From: Butyrivibrio sp.
GTDB taxonomy: Bacteria > Bacillota > Clostridia > Lachnospirales > Lachnospiraceae
Direction: 5' to 3'
Length of the DNA: 51,526 nt
Assembly (NCBI GenBank): GCA_017470505.1
Contig: JAFUYO010000004.1
Location: 1-51,526, forward strand
Part shown: piece by piece, positions 32,370 to 40,954 of the stretch
Layout: every line of letters begins with the position of its first letter
Numbering within the stretch: the stretch's first letter is position 1
Notes under the pieces: generated by a model
Told to the model about the DNA's origin: nothing
The model's database searches: none
The model's input: the letters and a program-made list of their open reading frames with translations, nothing else
Program-made: the position numbers and the translations under genes

Positions 32370-33299
32370 ATGAATACTAAGACTTTGATGTACATCGTAA
32401 AGAGAATCGTTCTGGCAATAGTCACCATCTGGGTGGTTATAACCGTGACATTCTTTGTAATGCACGCAGTGCCCGGCGGCCCGTTCACAGGTGAGAAGGC
32501 TGTCAGCGAAACCGTAATGGCGGCCATGGAGGCCAAGTACGGACTGGACAAGCCTCTTGGAGTCCAGTACGTAACCTATCTGGGAGACATCATCACCAAA
32601 TTTGACTTTGGGCCCTCCCTCAAGCAGAGAGGCAGAAACGTCAACGATATCATCTTTGACGGCATGAAGACTTCAGCCAAGCTCGGTGTCATAGCAGCTG
32701 TGATAGCGCTTATCTGCGGTGTCATACTCGGATCGGTTGCGGCACTTCGCAGGAACAAGCTCATAGACAGGGTGATAATGATAATAACGACGGCCTTTGT
32801 ATCGATGCCATCCTTTATCATGGGGTCACTGCTTCTGATCGCCTTTGCCATCAACTTAAAGTGGTTCCCGGCAAACGGCGCATCCAAGAACGGCCTGGTG
32901 CTCCCTATCGTTACGCTATCCCTCTACCCGATGGCGTATATCACAAGGCTCACGAGGTCATCAATGCTGGAAGTCTTAGGTCAGGACTACATCAGGACCG
33001 CCAAGGCAAAAGGCGTGTCGGGATGGAAGATCATCTTCGGCCATGCGCTTAAGAATTCGCTTATTCCCGTAATTACATATTTCGGACCCATGCTTGCAGG
33101 AATCGTTACGGGGTCACTCGTTGTTGAGCAGATCTTTGCGGTTCCCGGAATAGGACGTGCCTTCGTGAACAGTATCACGGGCCGTGACTATCCCCTTGTA
33201 ATGGGAACGACAATTGTACTGGCAACCCTCATCGTCATCATGAACCTGATCGGAGATATTCTCTACAAGGTTGTTGATCCGAGGATCACTCTCGAATAA
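32370..33299 (+). CDS. oppB: Oligopeptide ABC transporter permease OppB
   Basis: 309 residues; TTTGGAGAAGC precedes the ATG. Six helices; AVPGGPFTGEKAVSETV after the first helix and QDYIRTAKAKGVSGWKIIFGHAL as EAA loop are typical of OppB. First gene of the oppBCDF order. The final residues VVDPRITLE match the family. Confidence 0.95.
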   Translation: MNTKTLMYIVKRIVLAIVTIWVVITVTFFVMHAVPGGPFTGEKAVSETVMAAMEAKYGLDKPLGVQYVTYLGDIITKFDFGPSLKQRGRNVNDIIFDGMKTSAKLGVIAAVIALICGVILGSVAALRRNKLIDRVIMIITTAFVSMPSFIMGSLLLIAFAINLKWFPANGASKNGLVLPIVTLSLYPMAYITRLTRSSMLEVLGQDYIRTAKAKGVSGWKIIFGHALKNSLIPVITYFGPMLAGIVTGSLVVEQIFAVPGIGRAFVNSITGRDYPLVMGTTIVLATLIVIMNLIGDILYKVVDPRITLE

Positions 33300-33316
33300 G
33301 GAATAAAGGAGACAAA

Positions 33317-34375
33317 ATGGATATATCAAAGTTAAGCGCACAGGTGAAGATGGAGGATTTCATTCCTGCCACCGATCAGGAAAAAGAATACATGGTGCAG
33401 ATGCGCCCGTCATCAACATTCTTTAAGGACTCTGTAAAGAGACTGTTAAAGAACAAGGTGGCTACGGTCTGCTTTTTCATAATAATTATCATAACGCTGG
33501 CAGCTGTCTTCATACCGATGTTCTGGCCCTACTCATATGACCAGATGCTCGGTATGACACCCGGAAAGCCCGTCGACAACAGCTTCAAGGATCTTCGCCC
33601 CTTTGAGTACGGAAGATCTGAGCTTAAGAGGATTGAGGCGGGAGAGTCGGTTGTTCCCCACGTATTCGGAACCGATTCCCAGGGAAGAGACTACTTCATA
33701 CGTGTGGTTTACGGAACGCGTATATCTCTTGCAGTCGGATTTTTTGCCAGCCTCATCGTTCTCATCATCGGTATGACCATCGGCTCCGTCGCAGGATATG
33801 CGGGCGGCGCCGTGGACCTTGTGATAATGCGTATAGTCGATATCATCTATTCGCTCCCCGACATGCTGATGGTCATTCTGCTCTCCTCGGTACTCAAGGT
33901 CGTGATGGAGGGAGCGCTTGACGGAACGGTCCTGTCAAAGATCGGCTCCAATATCATAAGTCTTTTCATAGTATTCGGAGTTCTCTACTGGGTATCGATG
34001 GCGAGGCTCATAAGAGGTCAGATATTATCGCTCCGCGAGCAGGAGTATGTTCTTGCGGCTGAGGCTGCGGGAGCAAAGGGAAAGTGGATCATCTTAAAGC
34101 ACCTGATCCCCAACTGCTTCTCTGTCATCATCATTTCGACTGCGCTGCAGATCCCGAGTGCGATATTCACTGAGAGTTATCTTTCGTTCCTGGGACTTGG
34201 CGTAAATGCGCCCATGCCTTCGCTCGGTTCACTTGCATCGGACGCGCTCAACGGAATCTCATCTTATCCTTACAGACTGATCATTCCTGCGGTTGTTATC
34301 TCACTCATAGTTCTCTCGCTGAACCTCTTCGGCGACGGACTTCGAGATGCATTCGACCCCAAGCTTGATACCTGA
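33317..34375 (+). CDS. oppC: Oligopeptide ABC transporter permease OppC
   Basis: 352 residues, ribosome site AAAGGAGAC. A 50-residue cytoplasmic start precedes the first helix (VATVCFFIIIIITLAAVFIP), the FGTDSQGRDYFIRVVYGTRIS motif and the EAA loop QEYVLAAEAAGAKGKWIILKHLIPN. This protein is longer than the first operon's DppC-type permease by its N-terminal tail and periplasmic loop, as usual for OppC. A 112-base spacer to oppD contains a GC-rich partial hairpin and a lone TATAAT at 34459. Confidence 0.95.
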   Translation: MDISKLSAQVKMEDFIPATDQEKEYMVQMRPSSTFFKDSVKRLLKNKVATVCFFIIIIITLAAVFIPMFWPYSYDQMLGMTPGKPVDNSFKDLRPFEYGRSELKRIEAGESVVPHVFGTDSQGRDYFIRVVYGTRISLAVGFFASLIVLIIGMTIGSVAGYAGGAVDLVIMRIVDIIYSLPDMLMVILLSSVLKVVMEGALDGTVLSKIGSNIISLFIVFGVLYWVSMARLIRGQILSLREQEYVLAAEAAGAKGKWIILKHLIPNCFSVIIISTALQIPSAIFTESYLSFLGLGVNAPMPSLGSLASDALNGISSYPYRLIIPAVVISLIVLSLNLFGDGLRDAFDPKLDT

Positions 34376-34487
34376 TCTTATATGCATATGATTGCGCAGG
34401 GAAGGCCGCTTTCAACGGCTCGCGATCGGCGCAAAGGGAAACGAATTCATTCGGTTCATATAATCATTCAAATCGGAGATTACAAAA

Positions 34488-35474
34488 ATGAGTCTATTGG
34501 AAGTAAGAGATCTGCACACTTCATTTTTTACAGATGCGGGTGAAGTAAAGGCAGTTAACGGAATATCTTTTAATCTGGACAGAGGCAGGGTCCTTGGCAT
34601 AGTCGGAGAGTCGGGCAGTGGAAAGTCAGTTACGGCCTACTCGATCATGCAGATACTTGCAGGAACAGGAAGGATTGTGTCGGGATCCATCAAGCTTGAC
34701 GGACAGGAGCTTGTGGGAAGCGGAGAGAAGGTCATGAAGACCGTGAGAGGAAACAAGGTCTCCATTATTTTCCAGGACCCCATGACAAGCCTTAACCCCA
34801 CATACACGATCGGTCACCAGCTTATGGAGGCAATTCTTTTACATACTGACAGAAACAAGGAGCAGGCAAAAGCGCGCGCCATCGAGATGTTAAAGCTCGT
34901 AAACGTCAATGAGCCCGAGAAGAGAATGAACCAGTATCCTCACGAGTTCTCGGGCGGTATGAGGCAGCGTGTTATGATAGCCATGGCACTGGCATGTGAG
35001 CCGGATATACTGATAGCCGATGAGCCTACCACGGCGCTCGACGTTACGATTCAGGCGCAGATCCTTGACCTTATGAAGTCGCTTCAGAAGGAGCTGGGGA
35101 TGGCCATCATCATGATCACTCACGACCTCGGTGTTGTTGCTCAGATGTGCGACGAGGTCATCGTAATGTACGCAGGCTCAATATGTGAACAGGGAACAGC
35201 GGATGAGATTTTCTACAATCCCTGCCACGAGTACACAAAGGGCCTTCTTCGCTCAATCCCCACCGAAGGAAAAGAGGGAAAGAAGCTTGAGCCCATTACA
35301 GGTACTCCCATCGACCTTCTGAATATGCCAAAGGGCTGTCCCTTTGCACCCAGATGTGACAATGCCATGAAGATCTGCCTTCGTGAGAGAGCAGAGCGCA
35401 TGCAGATAAATGACGATCATGCTGCCGGATGCTGGATGAATGTCAAAAAGCTGATGGAAGGCGGTGATAAGTAA
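34488..35474 (+). CDS. oppD: Oligopeptide ABC transporter ATPase OppD
   Basis: 328 residues; weak ribosome site ATCGGAG. Walker A GESGSGKS, signature FSGGMRQR, Walker B ILIADEPTTALD, H-loop ITHDLGVV and the C-terminal oligopeptide extension with GCPFAPRCDNAMKIC, where cysteines may hold an iron-sulfur cluster as seen in OppD homologs. Its stop overlaps the oppF start by one base. Confidence 0.95.
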   Translation: MSLLEVRDLHTSFFTDAGEVKAVNGISFNLDRGRVLGIVGESGSGKSVTAYSIMQILAGTGRIVSGSIKLDGQELVGSGEKVMKTVRGNKVSIIFQDPMTSLNPTYTIGHQLMEAILLHTDRNKEQAKARAIEMLKLVNVNEPEKRMNQYPHEFSGGMRQRVMIAMALACEPDILIADEPTTALDVTIQAQILDLMKSLQKELGMAIIMITHDLGVVAQMCDEVIVMYAGSICEQGTADEIFYNPCHEYTKGLLRSIPTEGKEGKKLEPITGTPIDLLNMPKGCPFAPRCDNAMKICLRERAERMQINDDHAAGCWMNVKKLMEGGDK

Positions 35475-36472
35475 TGAGCGAAGCATTATCAAATAAAGAC
35501 AACAACCTGGTCGATATTAAGCACCTCAAGGAGTACTTCAATGTCAACGTGGGATTTTTTAAGTCAAAGCCGTTAAAGGCTGTTGACGATGTGTCTTTTT
35601 CCATAAAAAGAGGAGAGACGCTTGGACTTGTAGGAGAGTCCGGATGCGGAAAGACTACGGTCGGCCGCACAATCCTAAACCTCTACAAGCCGACGGCCGG
35701 TGAGATATGGTACGACGGAAAGCTCATAAAGAGCAGGGATGACATCAGGGAATTCAGAAAGAAAGCCACCATGGTTTTTCAGGATCCGTACTCATCGCTT
35801 AATCCCAGAATGACGGTATCCGATATCATCGCTGAGCCTCTGGATGTCCACCAGCTCTACATCTCCAAGGAGCAGAGAAGAGAGCGTATCCTTGAACTGA
35901 TGGGTTATGTAGGACTCAACTCAGAGCACGCATCGAGATATGCACACGAGTTCTCCGGAGGACAGAGGCAGAGGATCGGTATCGCGAGGAGCCTTGCCGT
36001 AAACCCTGAGTTCATCGTCTGCGATGAGCCTGTATCGGCTCTGGACGTCTCAATCCAGGCTCAGGTCATCAACATGTTTGACGAACTCCAGGAGAGGCTG
36101 GGACTAACATATCTGTTCATTGCCCACGACCTTTTGGTTGTAAGGCATATCAGCAACAGGATCGCTGTCATGTACCTCGGCAAGATGGTTGAGCTGGCTG
36201 ATGCGGACGAGATCTACAAGAACCCGCTCCATCCCTACAGCAAGTCACTTCTGTCGGCGGTGCCTATTCCGGATCCCAAGATTGCGAGGGCAAATCAGAG
36301 GATTGTTCTCTCCGGAGACATTCCGAGCCCGTTAAATGCACCTTCCGGATGTCCCTTCAGGACAAGATGCCGCTACTGCAAGGGCGACTGCTCCGAGAGC
36401 ATGCCGGTCTTCAACGAGGTATCAAAGGGACACTTCGTAGCGTGCCACCACGTAGCGGATATCGCGGAGTGA
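35474..36472 (+). CDS. oppF: Oligopeptide ABC transporter ATPase OppF
   Basis: 332 residues, overlapping oppD by one base; ribosome site GGAAGGCGG. Walker A GESGCGKTT, signature FSGGQRQR, Walker B FIVCDEPVSALD, H-loop IAHDLLVV and the cysteine motif GCPFRTRCRYCKGDC. Pairs with OppD to drive peptide import. Confidence 0.95.
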   Translation: MSEALSNKDNNLVDIKHLKEYFNVNVGFFKSKPLKAVDDVSFSIKRGETLGLVGESGCGKTTVGRTILNLYKPTAGEIWYDGKLIKSRDDIREFRKKATMVFQDPYSSLNPRMTVSDIIAEPLDVHQLYISKEQRRERILELMGYVGLNSEHASRYAHEFSGGQRQRIGIARSLAVNPEFIVCDEPVSALDVSIQAQVINMFDELQERLGLTYLFIAHDLLVVRHISNRIAVMYLGKMVELADADEIYKNPLHPYSKSLLSAVPIPDPKIARANQRIVLSGDIPSPLNAPSGCPFRTRCRYCKGDCSESMPVFNEVSKGHFVACHHVADIAE

Positions 36473-36580
36473 CACGCACAGCGCGGATGCGCCCTTGTAC
36501 AAGTTCATTAATGTGCCATACTACATCTTGTATGCATATTTTTGATATACACAATATATTTCATATTAAGGAGGATAATT

Positions 36581-38479
36581 ATGAAAAAGAAGTTAGTTTC
36601 TCTGGTACTTGCTTCAAGCATGGTACTGAGTCTTGCTGCCTGCGGTTCATCAGGCACAGCAACAACTGACACAGGATCAGCTGACACTGCACAGACAGGC
36701 GCTGATTCTACACAGTCATCAGACACTGCTGCTTCAGATACAGCAGCTACAGCAGAGCCTGTCGGAGAGCAGGTTATCAATGTCTGCCTTGCTTCTGAGC
36801 CTGCAACACTCGATCCCGCACTTAACTCATCAGTTGACGGTGCAACACTTATCACACACCTCTTCTCAGGTCTTGCAAAGTGGGGCCAGGATGCCAGCGG
36901 CAACCTTGTGCTTCAGCCTGACTGCGCTGAGGCGCTCGTTGAAGGTGTTGAGAACGCGGATGGAACAGTAACATATACATACACTCTTCGCGATGGCCTC
37001 ACATGGTCAGACGGACAGCCTGTTACAGCAAATGACTTCGTATTTGCATGGAACCGTGCTGTAAGCCCTGCACTTGCTGCAGACTACGGCTACATGTTCG
37101 AGGTTGTAGACGGTTATGATGCAATCTGGGCTGACGGCGCTACAGGCGAGGAGAAGCTGAATGTAAACGCTGTAGACGACAAGACTCTTGAAGTAACACT
37201 TGTAAACCAGGTAGCTTACTGGAATGAGCTTCTTGCATTCCCCGCATATATGCCTGTTCGTGAGGATGTAGTTTCAAACGAGTCATGGGCTACAGATCCT
37301 TCAACCTATGTAAACAACGGTGCATATACAATGACAGGTTGGGATCACAACTCTCTGATCACACTTACAAAGAACGACAAATTTGTAGATGCTGACAAGA
37401 TTACAATGAACGAGATCAACTTCTACCTCTCAGACGATGCAAACAACATGCTTGCAAACTTTGAGAACGGCGACTGGCAGTTCATCGATGATGTTCCCAC
37501 AAATGAGATCGCTTCACTCAAGGATACATATCCTGATGAGTTCGTGACAGCAGGTCAGCTTGGAACATACTATGTATGCTGGAACATCAACGAGAAGATT
37601 CTTCCTGCATCAAGCACACTTACAGGTGCTGAGAAGGCAGCTGCTGAGAACGAGATCCGTAACGCTCTTGCACTTCTCATTGACAGAAATTACATCGTTA
37701 ACGACATCGCTCAGGGCGGACAGGTTCCCGCTTCTTCATTCGTAGCTATGGGTCTTACAGATGCTGACGGATCACAGTTCTATGAGAACGCAGGTCCTGA
37801 CAGCAGCTTTACAGGTTACTACGATGTATCTGAGGCAGCTTACGAATCAAACTGGGAGAGCGCTATCGAGACTCTCAAGAAGTACTACACATATGATGAG
37901 GCAACAGGACAGTTCTCAGACGTTCCTACACTTGTTTACCTCTACAACACATCAGAGGGACACAAGGCAATCGCTGAGGCTATTCAGTCTACATTTGCCG
38001 GAATCGGTATCACAATGAACCTTGAGAACCAGGAGTGGGCTACATTCCTTGAGACACGTAAGAACGGCGACTACTCAATCGCACGTAACGGCTGGCTCGG
38101 CGACTACAACGATCCTATCTCATTCCTTGATATGTGGACAACAGCATCAGGTAACAACGATGTTCAGTTCGGTAAGGGCGAAAACAAGGACGTTAAGGCA
38201 TTCTCACTTGATCTGACAGACCTTGGATATGATACAAAGGTTGAGAACGGCACATGGGCTGAGACTTATGATGTTATCATCAAGGACATCAAGACCTGCA
38301 CAGACATAAATACACGTTATCAGCTGATGCACAGAGCTGAGGACCTTCTTATGTCAACAGGATGCCTGTGCCCCATCTATTACTACACAGATCTGTACAT
38401 GATAAACAGCAACGTACAGGGCTTCTTCTCAAGTCCTCTCGGATACAAGTACTTCATGTACTGCACAATCACAGGCTGA
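36581..38479 (+). CDS. oppA: Oligopeptide-binding lipoprotein OppA
   Basis: 632 residues from ATG 36581, with AAGGAGG nine bases upstream; an in-frame ATG at 36542 has none. Signal peptide with lipobox LAAC, C20 being lipidated, then a Ser/Thr/Ala/Asp-rich linker of about 40 residues and the family 5 binding fold: ASEPATLDPALNSSVDGATL, RDGLTWSDGQPVTANDFVFAWNR (written in part) and the C-terminal GWLGDYNDPISFLDMW. Codon use is strongly biased to CTT, ACA, TCA, GCA and GAG, unlike its neighbours, which points to very high expression. It comes after oppBCDF rather than before, with a 108-base spacer that probably holds its own promoter, and it ends in its own terminator. Confidence 0.96.
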   Translation: MKKKLVSLVLASSMVLSLAACGSSGTATTDTGSADTAQTGADSTQSSDTAASDTAATAEPVGEQVINVCLASEPATLDPALNSSVDGATLITHLFSGLAKWGQDASGNLVLQPDCAEALVEGVENADGTVTYTYTLRDGLTWSDGQPVTANDFVFAWNRAVSPALAADYGYMFEVVDGYDAIWADGATGEEKLNVNAVDDKTLEVTLVNQVAYWNELLAFPAYMPVREDVVSNESWATDPSTYVNNGAYTMTGWDHNSLITLTKNDKFVDADKITMNEINFYLSDDANNMLANFENGDWQFIDDVPTNEIASLKDTYPDEFVTAGQLGTYYVCWNINEKILPASSTLTGAEKAAAENEIRNALALLIDRNYIVNDIAQGGQVPASSFVAMGLTDADGSQFYENAGPDSSFTGYYDVSEAAYESNWESAIETLKKYYTYDEATGQFSDVPTLVYLYNTSEGHKAIAEAIQSTFAGIGITMNLENQEWATFLETRKNGDYSIARNGWLGDYNDPISFLDMWTTASGNNDVQFGKGENKDVKAFSLDLTDLGYDTKVENGTWAETYDVIIKDIKTCTDINTRYQLMHRAEDLLMSTGCLCPIYYYTDLYMINSNVQGFFSSPLGYKYFMYCTITG

Positions 38480-38494
38480 TAAAAAAGCATTTCA

Positions 38495-38530
38495 GGGCTG
38501 TCGCGCTTTTAGAGTGCGGCAGCTCTTTTT
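38495..38530 (+). terminator. oppA terminator
   Basis: GGGCTGTCGCGC (38495-38506) pairs with GTGCGGCAGCTC (38514-38525) allowing three G-T pairs, then TTTTT. It lies within 25 bases of the stop codon. Confidence 0.85.
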
Positions 38531-38547
38531 ATAGGGAGGAATTGTGT

Positions 38548-40194
38548 ATGAATTCAAAAGATAAATTGAAGCCGATGCTCTTTTCAAATCTCAAGAACTA
38601 CAGCGCGCGGCAGTTTGCATCAGATGTTGTGGCGGGAATTATTGTTGCCATAATCGCACTTCCGCTGTCTATTGCCCTTGCGCTGGCGTCGGGCGTCGGA
38701 CCGGAAGAGGGTCTTTACACAGCTATCGTGGCGGGCTTTATCATCTCGTTTCTGGGTGGCAGCAGAGTGCAGATAGCTGGTCCGACCGCGGCCTTTGCCA
38801 CAATAGTTGCAGGGATCGTTGCGACAAAGGGCATGGAAGGACTTGCGCTTGCCACGATATTTGCCGGTATTCTTCTTATATTGATGGGAGTATTCAGGCT
38901 GGGCACACTTATAAAGTTCATTCCGTATACCATAACGACCGGATTTACTGCGGGGATTGCGGTGACAATAGCAATAGGGCAGGTCAAGGACTTTTTGGGG
39001 CTCACATACCCTGCCGGAACGTCCACCGTTGAGACTGCTGAAAAGGTATCGGCCATAATAGGCAATATATCCACATTCAATGCACAGGCTCTTATCGTTG
39101 GCATCATCTGCCTTGCGCTTCAGATTCTGTGGCCGAAGGTGAGCAAAAAAATCCCCGGATCACTTATTGCTGTATTCGCGGGTATCCTCATGGTCAGGCT
39201 CCTCAACATGAATGTCAACACAATAGGAGATCTGTATGAGATAAAGGGGGCTCTGCCTGCCCTCAGGATTCCTCCTTTGGATTTTAAGATGATAAGGTCG
39301 GTTGCGGGAGACGGCTTTACGATCGCCATCCTTGCTGCGATAGAATCTCTTTTGTCATGCGTTGTCGCAGACAGTATGATAAACAGCCATCACAGATCTA
39401 ATATGGAGCTCATCGCTCAGGGTGCAGGTAACATCGGATCTGCTCTCTTTGGCGGAATCCCTGCGACGGGAGCTATTGCAAGGACCGCAGCCAACATCAA
39501 AAACGGAGGCCGCACACCTGTGGCAGGAATGGTACATTCTCTGTGCCTTGTGCTGGTGCTTCTGGTGCTGATGCCCTACGCAGCCCTTATTCCGATGCCG
39601 ACCATAGCAGCAATCCTGTTTATGGTAGCCTACAATATGTGCCAGTGGAGAACCTTTGTGCACCTTGTTAAGACAGCTCCGAAGAGCGACATCATCGTTT
39701 TGGTTCTTACTTTTGTTCTCACCATAGCATTTGACCTTGTCGTTGCAATTGAGATTGGAATGATAATCGCATGTCTGCTGTTTATGAAGAGGATGAGCGA
39801 GGAGTCGGGGATACGCGGATGGAAGTATTACGACCCCGATGATGACCCGGACGGCCCTGACCTCAAGGACATCCCGAAGACTGTAAGAGTGTATGAGATA
39901 AGCGGCCCCATGTTTTTTGGCGATGCTGACCTGATCGCGCAGATTGGTTTCAAGGATTTCACAAGGGCACTTGTCATCCGTATGCGTGGAGTTCCTGCCA
40001 TAGATGCGACAGCGATGCACTCCTTTGAGCAGCTCTATGAGAGGTGCAGGCAAAACGGCGTCCAGCTCGTGTTCTCACATGTCAACGAGCAGCCCTTTGG
40101 CACCATGGAAAAGGACGGTTTCGTCGACCTTGTCGGGAGAGAGAACTTCCTTCCGCACATCGACGATGCCTTAAAGAGGGCAGCAGAGATCTGA
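38548..40194 (+). CDS. SulP-family anion transporter with STAS domain
   Basis: 548 residues from ATG 38548, with ATAGGGAGGAA upstream; the longer frame from 38362 overlaps oppA and its terminator. Markers are DVVAGIIVAIIALPLSIALALASGVGPEEGLYTAIVAGF (partly quoted; first helices), GPTAAFATIVAGIVA, the IESLLSCVVADSM motif and GNIGSALFGGIPATGAIARTAAN. The C-terminal STAS domain begins near residue 435 with KTVRVYEISGPMFFGDAD. SulP proteins carry sulfate, bicarbonate or dicarboxylates across the membrane. No sulfur or carbon-fixation gene is next to it, so the anion is open. Possible read-through from oppA only, or an unseen promoter. Confidence 0.93.
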   Translation: MNSKDKLKPMLFSNLKNYSARQFASDVVAGIIVAIIALPLSIALALASGVGPEEGLYTAIVAGFIISFLGGSRVQIAGPTAAFATIVAGIVATKGMEGLALATIFAGILLILMGVFRLGTLIKFIPYTITTGFTAGIAVTIAIGQVKDFLGLTYPAGTSTVETAEKVSAIIGNISTFNAQALIVGIICLALQILWPKVSKKIPGSLIAVFAGILMVRLLNMNVNTIGDLYEIKGALPALRIPPLDFKMIRSVAGDGFTIAILAAIESLLSCVVADSMINSHHRSNMELIAQGAGNIGSALFGGIPATGAIARTAANIKNGGRTPVAGMVHSLCLVLVLLVLMPYAALIPMPTIAAILFMVAYNMCQWRTFVHLVKTAPKSDIIVLVLTFVLTIAFDLVVAIEIGMIIACLLFMKRMSEESGIRGWKYYDPDDDPDGPDLKDIPKTVRVYEISGPMFFGDADLIAQIGFKDFTRALVIRMRGVPAIDATAMHSFEQLYERCRQNGVQLVFSHVNEQPFGTMEKDGFVDLVGRENFLPHIDDALKRAAEI

Positions 40195-40233
40195 ATTGCA
40201 ACCTTCTGCACCCTGAGAATTGTCAATATTAAG

Positions 40234-40281
40234 AAAAAAATCTTTACTATAAAAAACGTTTTTTATAGTAAAGATTTTTTT
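40234..40281. terminator. Bidirectional terminator between convergent genes
   Basis: A perfect 48-bp palindrome: seven A, TCTTTACTAT, AAAAAAC and its reverse complement. It ends both the SulP gene on plus and the HIT gene on minus. Confidence 0.95.
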
Positions 40282-40301
40282 ACCCAAAGTATATTGAAAA
40301 A

Positions 40302-40721
40302 TCAGAGGCAGCTCTTGATCTTCTCAATCATCCCGGCGTACTCTTCGTCGGAGAGGAAGACCTTCTGGGGATTCATCTCGAAGACGCCGCCCCACTCGAA
40401 GCCGTCCCTGTACTTGGGGCAGAGGTGCATATGGAGGTGACACCCTGTGTCGCCGTAGGCGCCGTAGTTTATCTTGTCGGGGTTAAATGCCTTGTGAATT
40501 GCCCTGGCTGCGCGGTTTACGTCAGCAAAGAAGGCGTTCCTGTCCTCGTCTGAGATATCGACGATCTCGCTCACATGATCCTTGTAAGCCACGATGCAGC
40601 GTCCCTTGTGGCTCTGCTCCTTGAAGAGTATGAGCTGGCTCACGGAGAGGTCGCAGATCTTTATACCGAATTTTGCCAGAGGCTCGCCGCCTACACAGTA
40701 TCCGCAGTTGTTGTCTATCAT
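40302..40721 (-). CDS. HIT-family nucleotide hydrolase/transferase
   Basis: 139 residues on the minus strand; GGAG lies eight bases before its ATG. The histidine-triad motif is HLHMHLCP near residue 95-102, after the family motif KGRCIVAYKDHVSEI. HIT proteins hydrolyse nucleotide-protein or dinucleoside links such as AMP-lysine or Ap4A. It has an NCGYC pair near the start, which could bind zinc. The gene is transcribed towards the bidirectional terminator. Confidence 0.9.
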   Translation of the reverse strand: MIDNNCGYCVGGEPLAKFGIKICDLSVSQLILFKEQSHKGRCIVAYKDHVSEIVDISDEDRNAFFADVNRAARAIHKAFNPDKINYGAYGDTGCHLHMHLCPKYRDGFEWGGVFEMNPQKVFLSDEEYAGMIEKIKSCL

Positions 40722-40954
40722 ATTGTTTTCTCCTTTTCCCGGGAACAGCAGGGTGCGTTTGGAATATCACTGCAGTTCCGTTTTTTTGATGCCTGGTACT
40801 ATATCTATCTTACAACATGAACAAAAACAAAAGGGTTAAATCTTTATAAATAACGGAACCTGAGCATATGTAATAACGTATTTTAGGGGTATAATAAAAT
40901 GGTATTTAGTTTAAATTATTGTAGCCTTTAGGGATAATTTGAGGAGAAGGAATA

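Noticed and set aside
34459-34464. TATAAT between oppC and oppD as a promoter
   Set aside because: No -35 and no TG extension, in an AT-rich spacer inside an operon; too weak to list.
36494-36503. Palindrome CTTGTACAAG before oppA
   Set aside because: A single 10-bp palindrome, not repeated nor aligned with a clear promoter, is weak evidence for an operator.
36633-38216. Several plus-strand frames inside oppA in another phase
   Set aside because: They come from the strong codon bias of oppA (TCA, ACA, CAG runs), have Leu/Ser/Thr/Gln-rich nonsense composition and no start signals.
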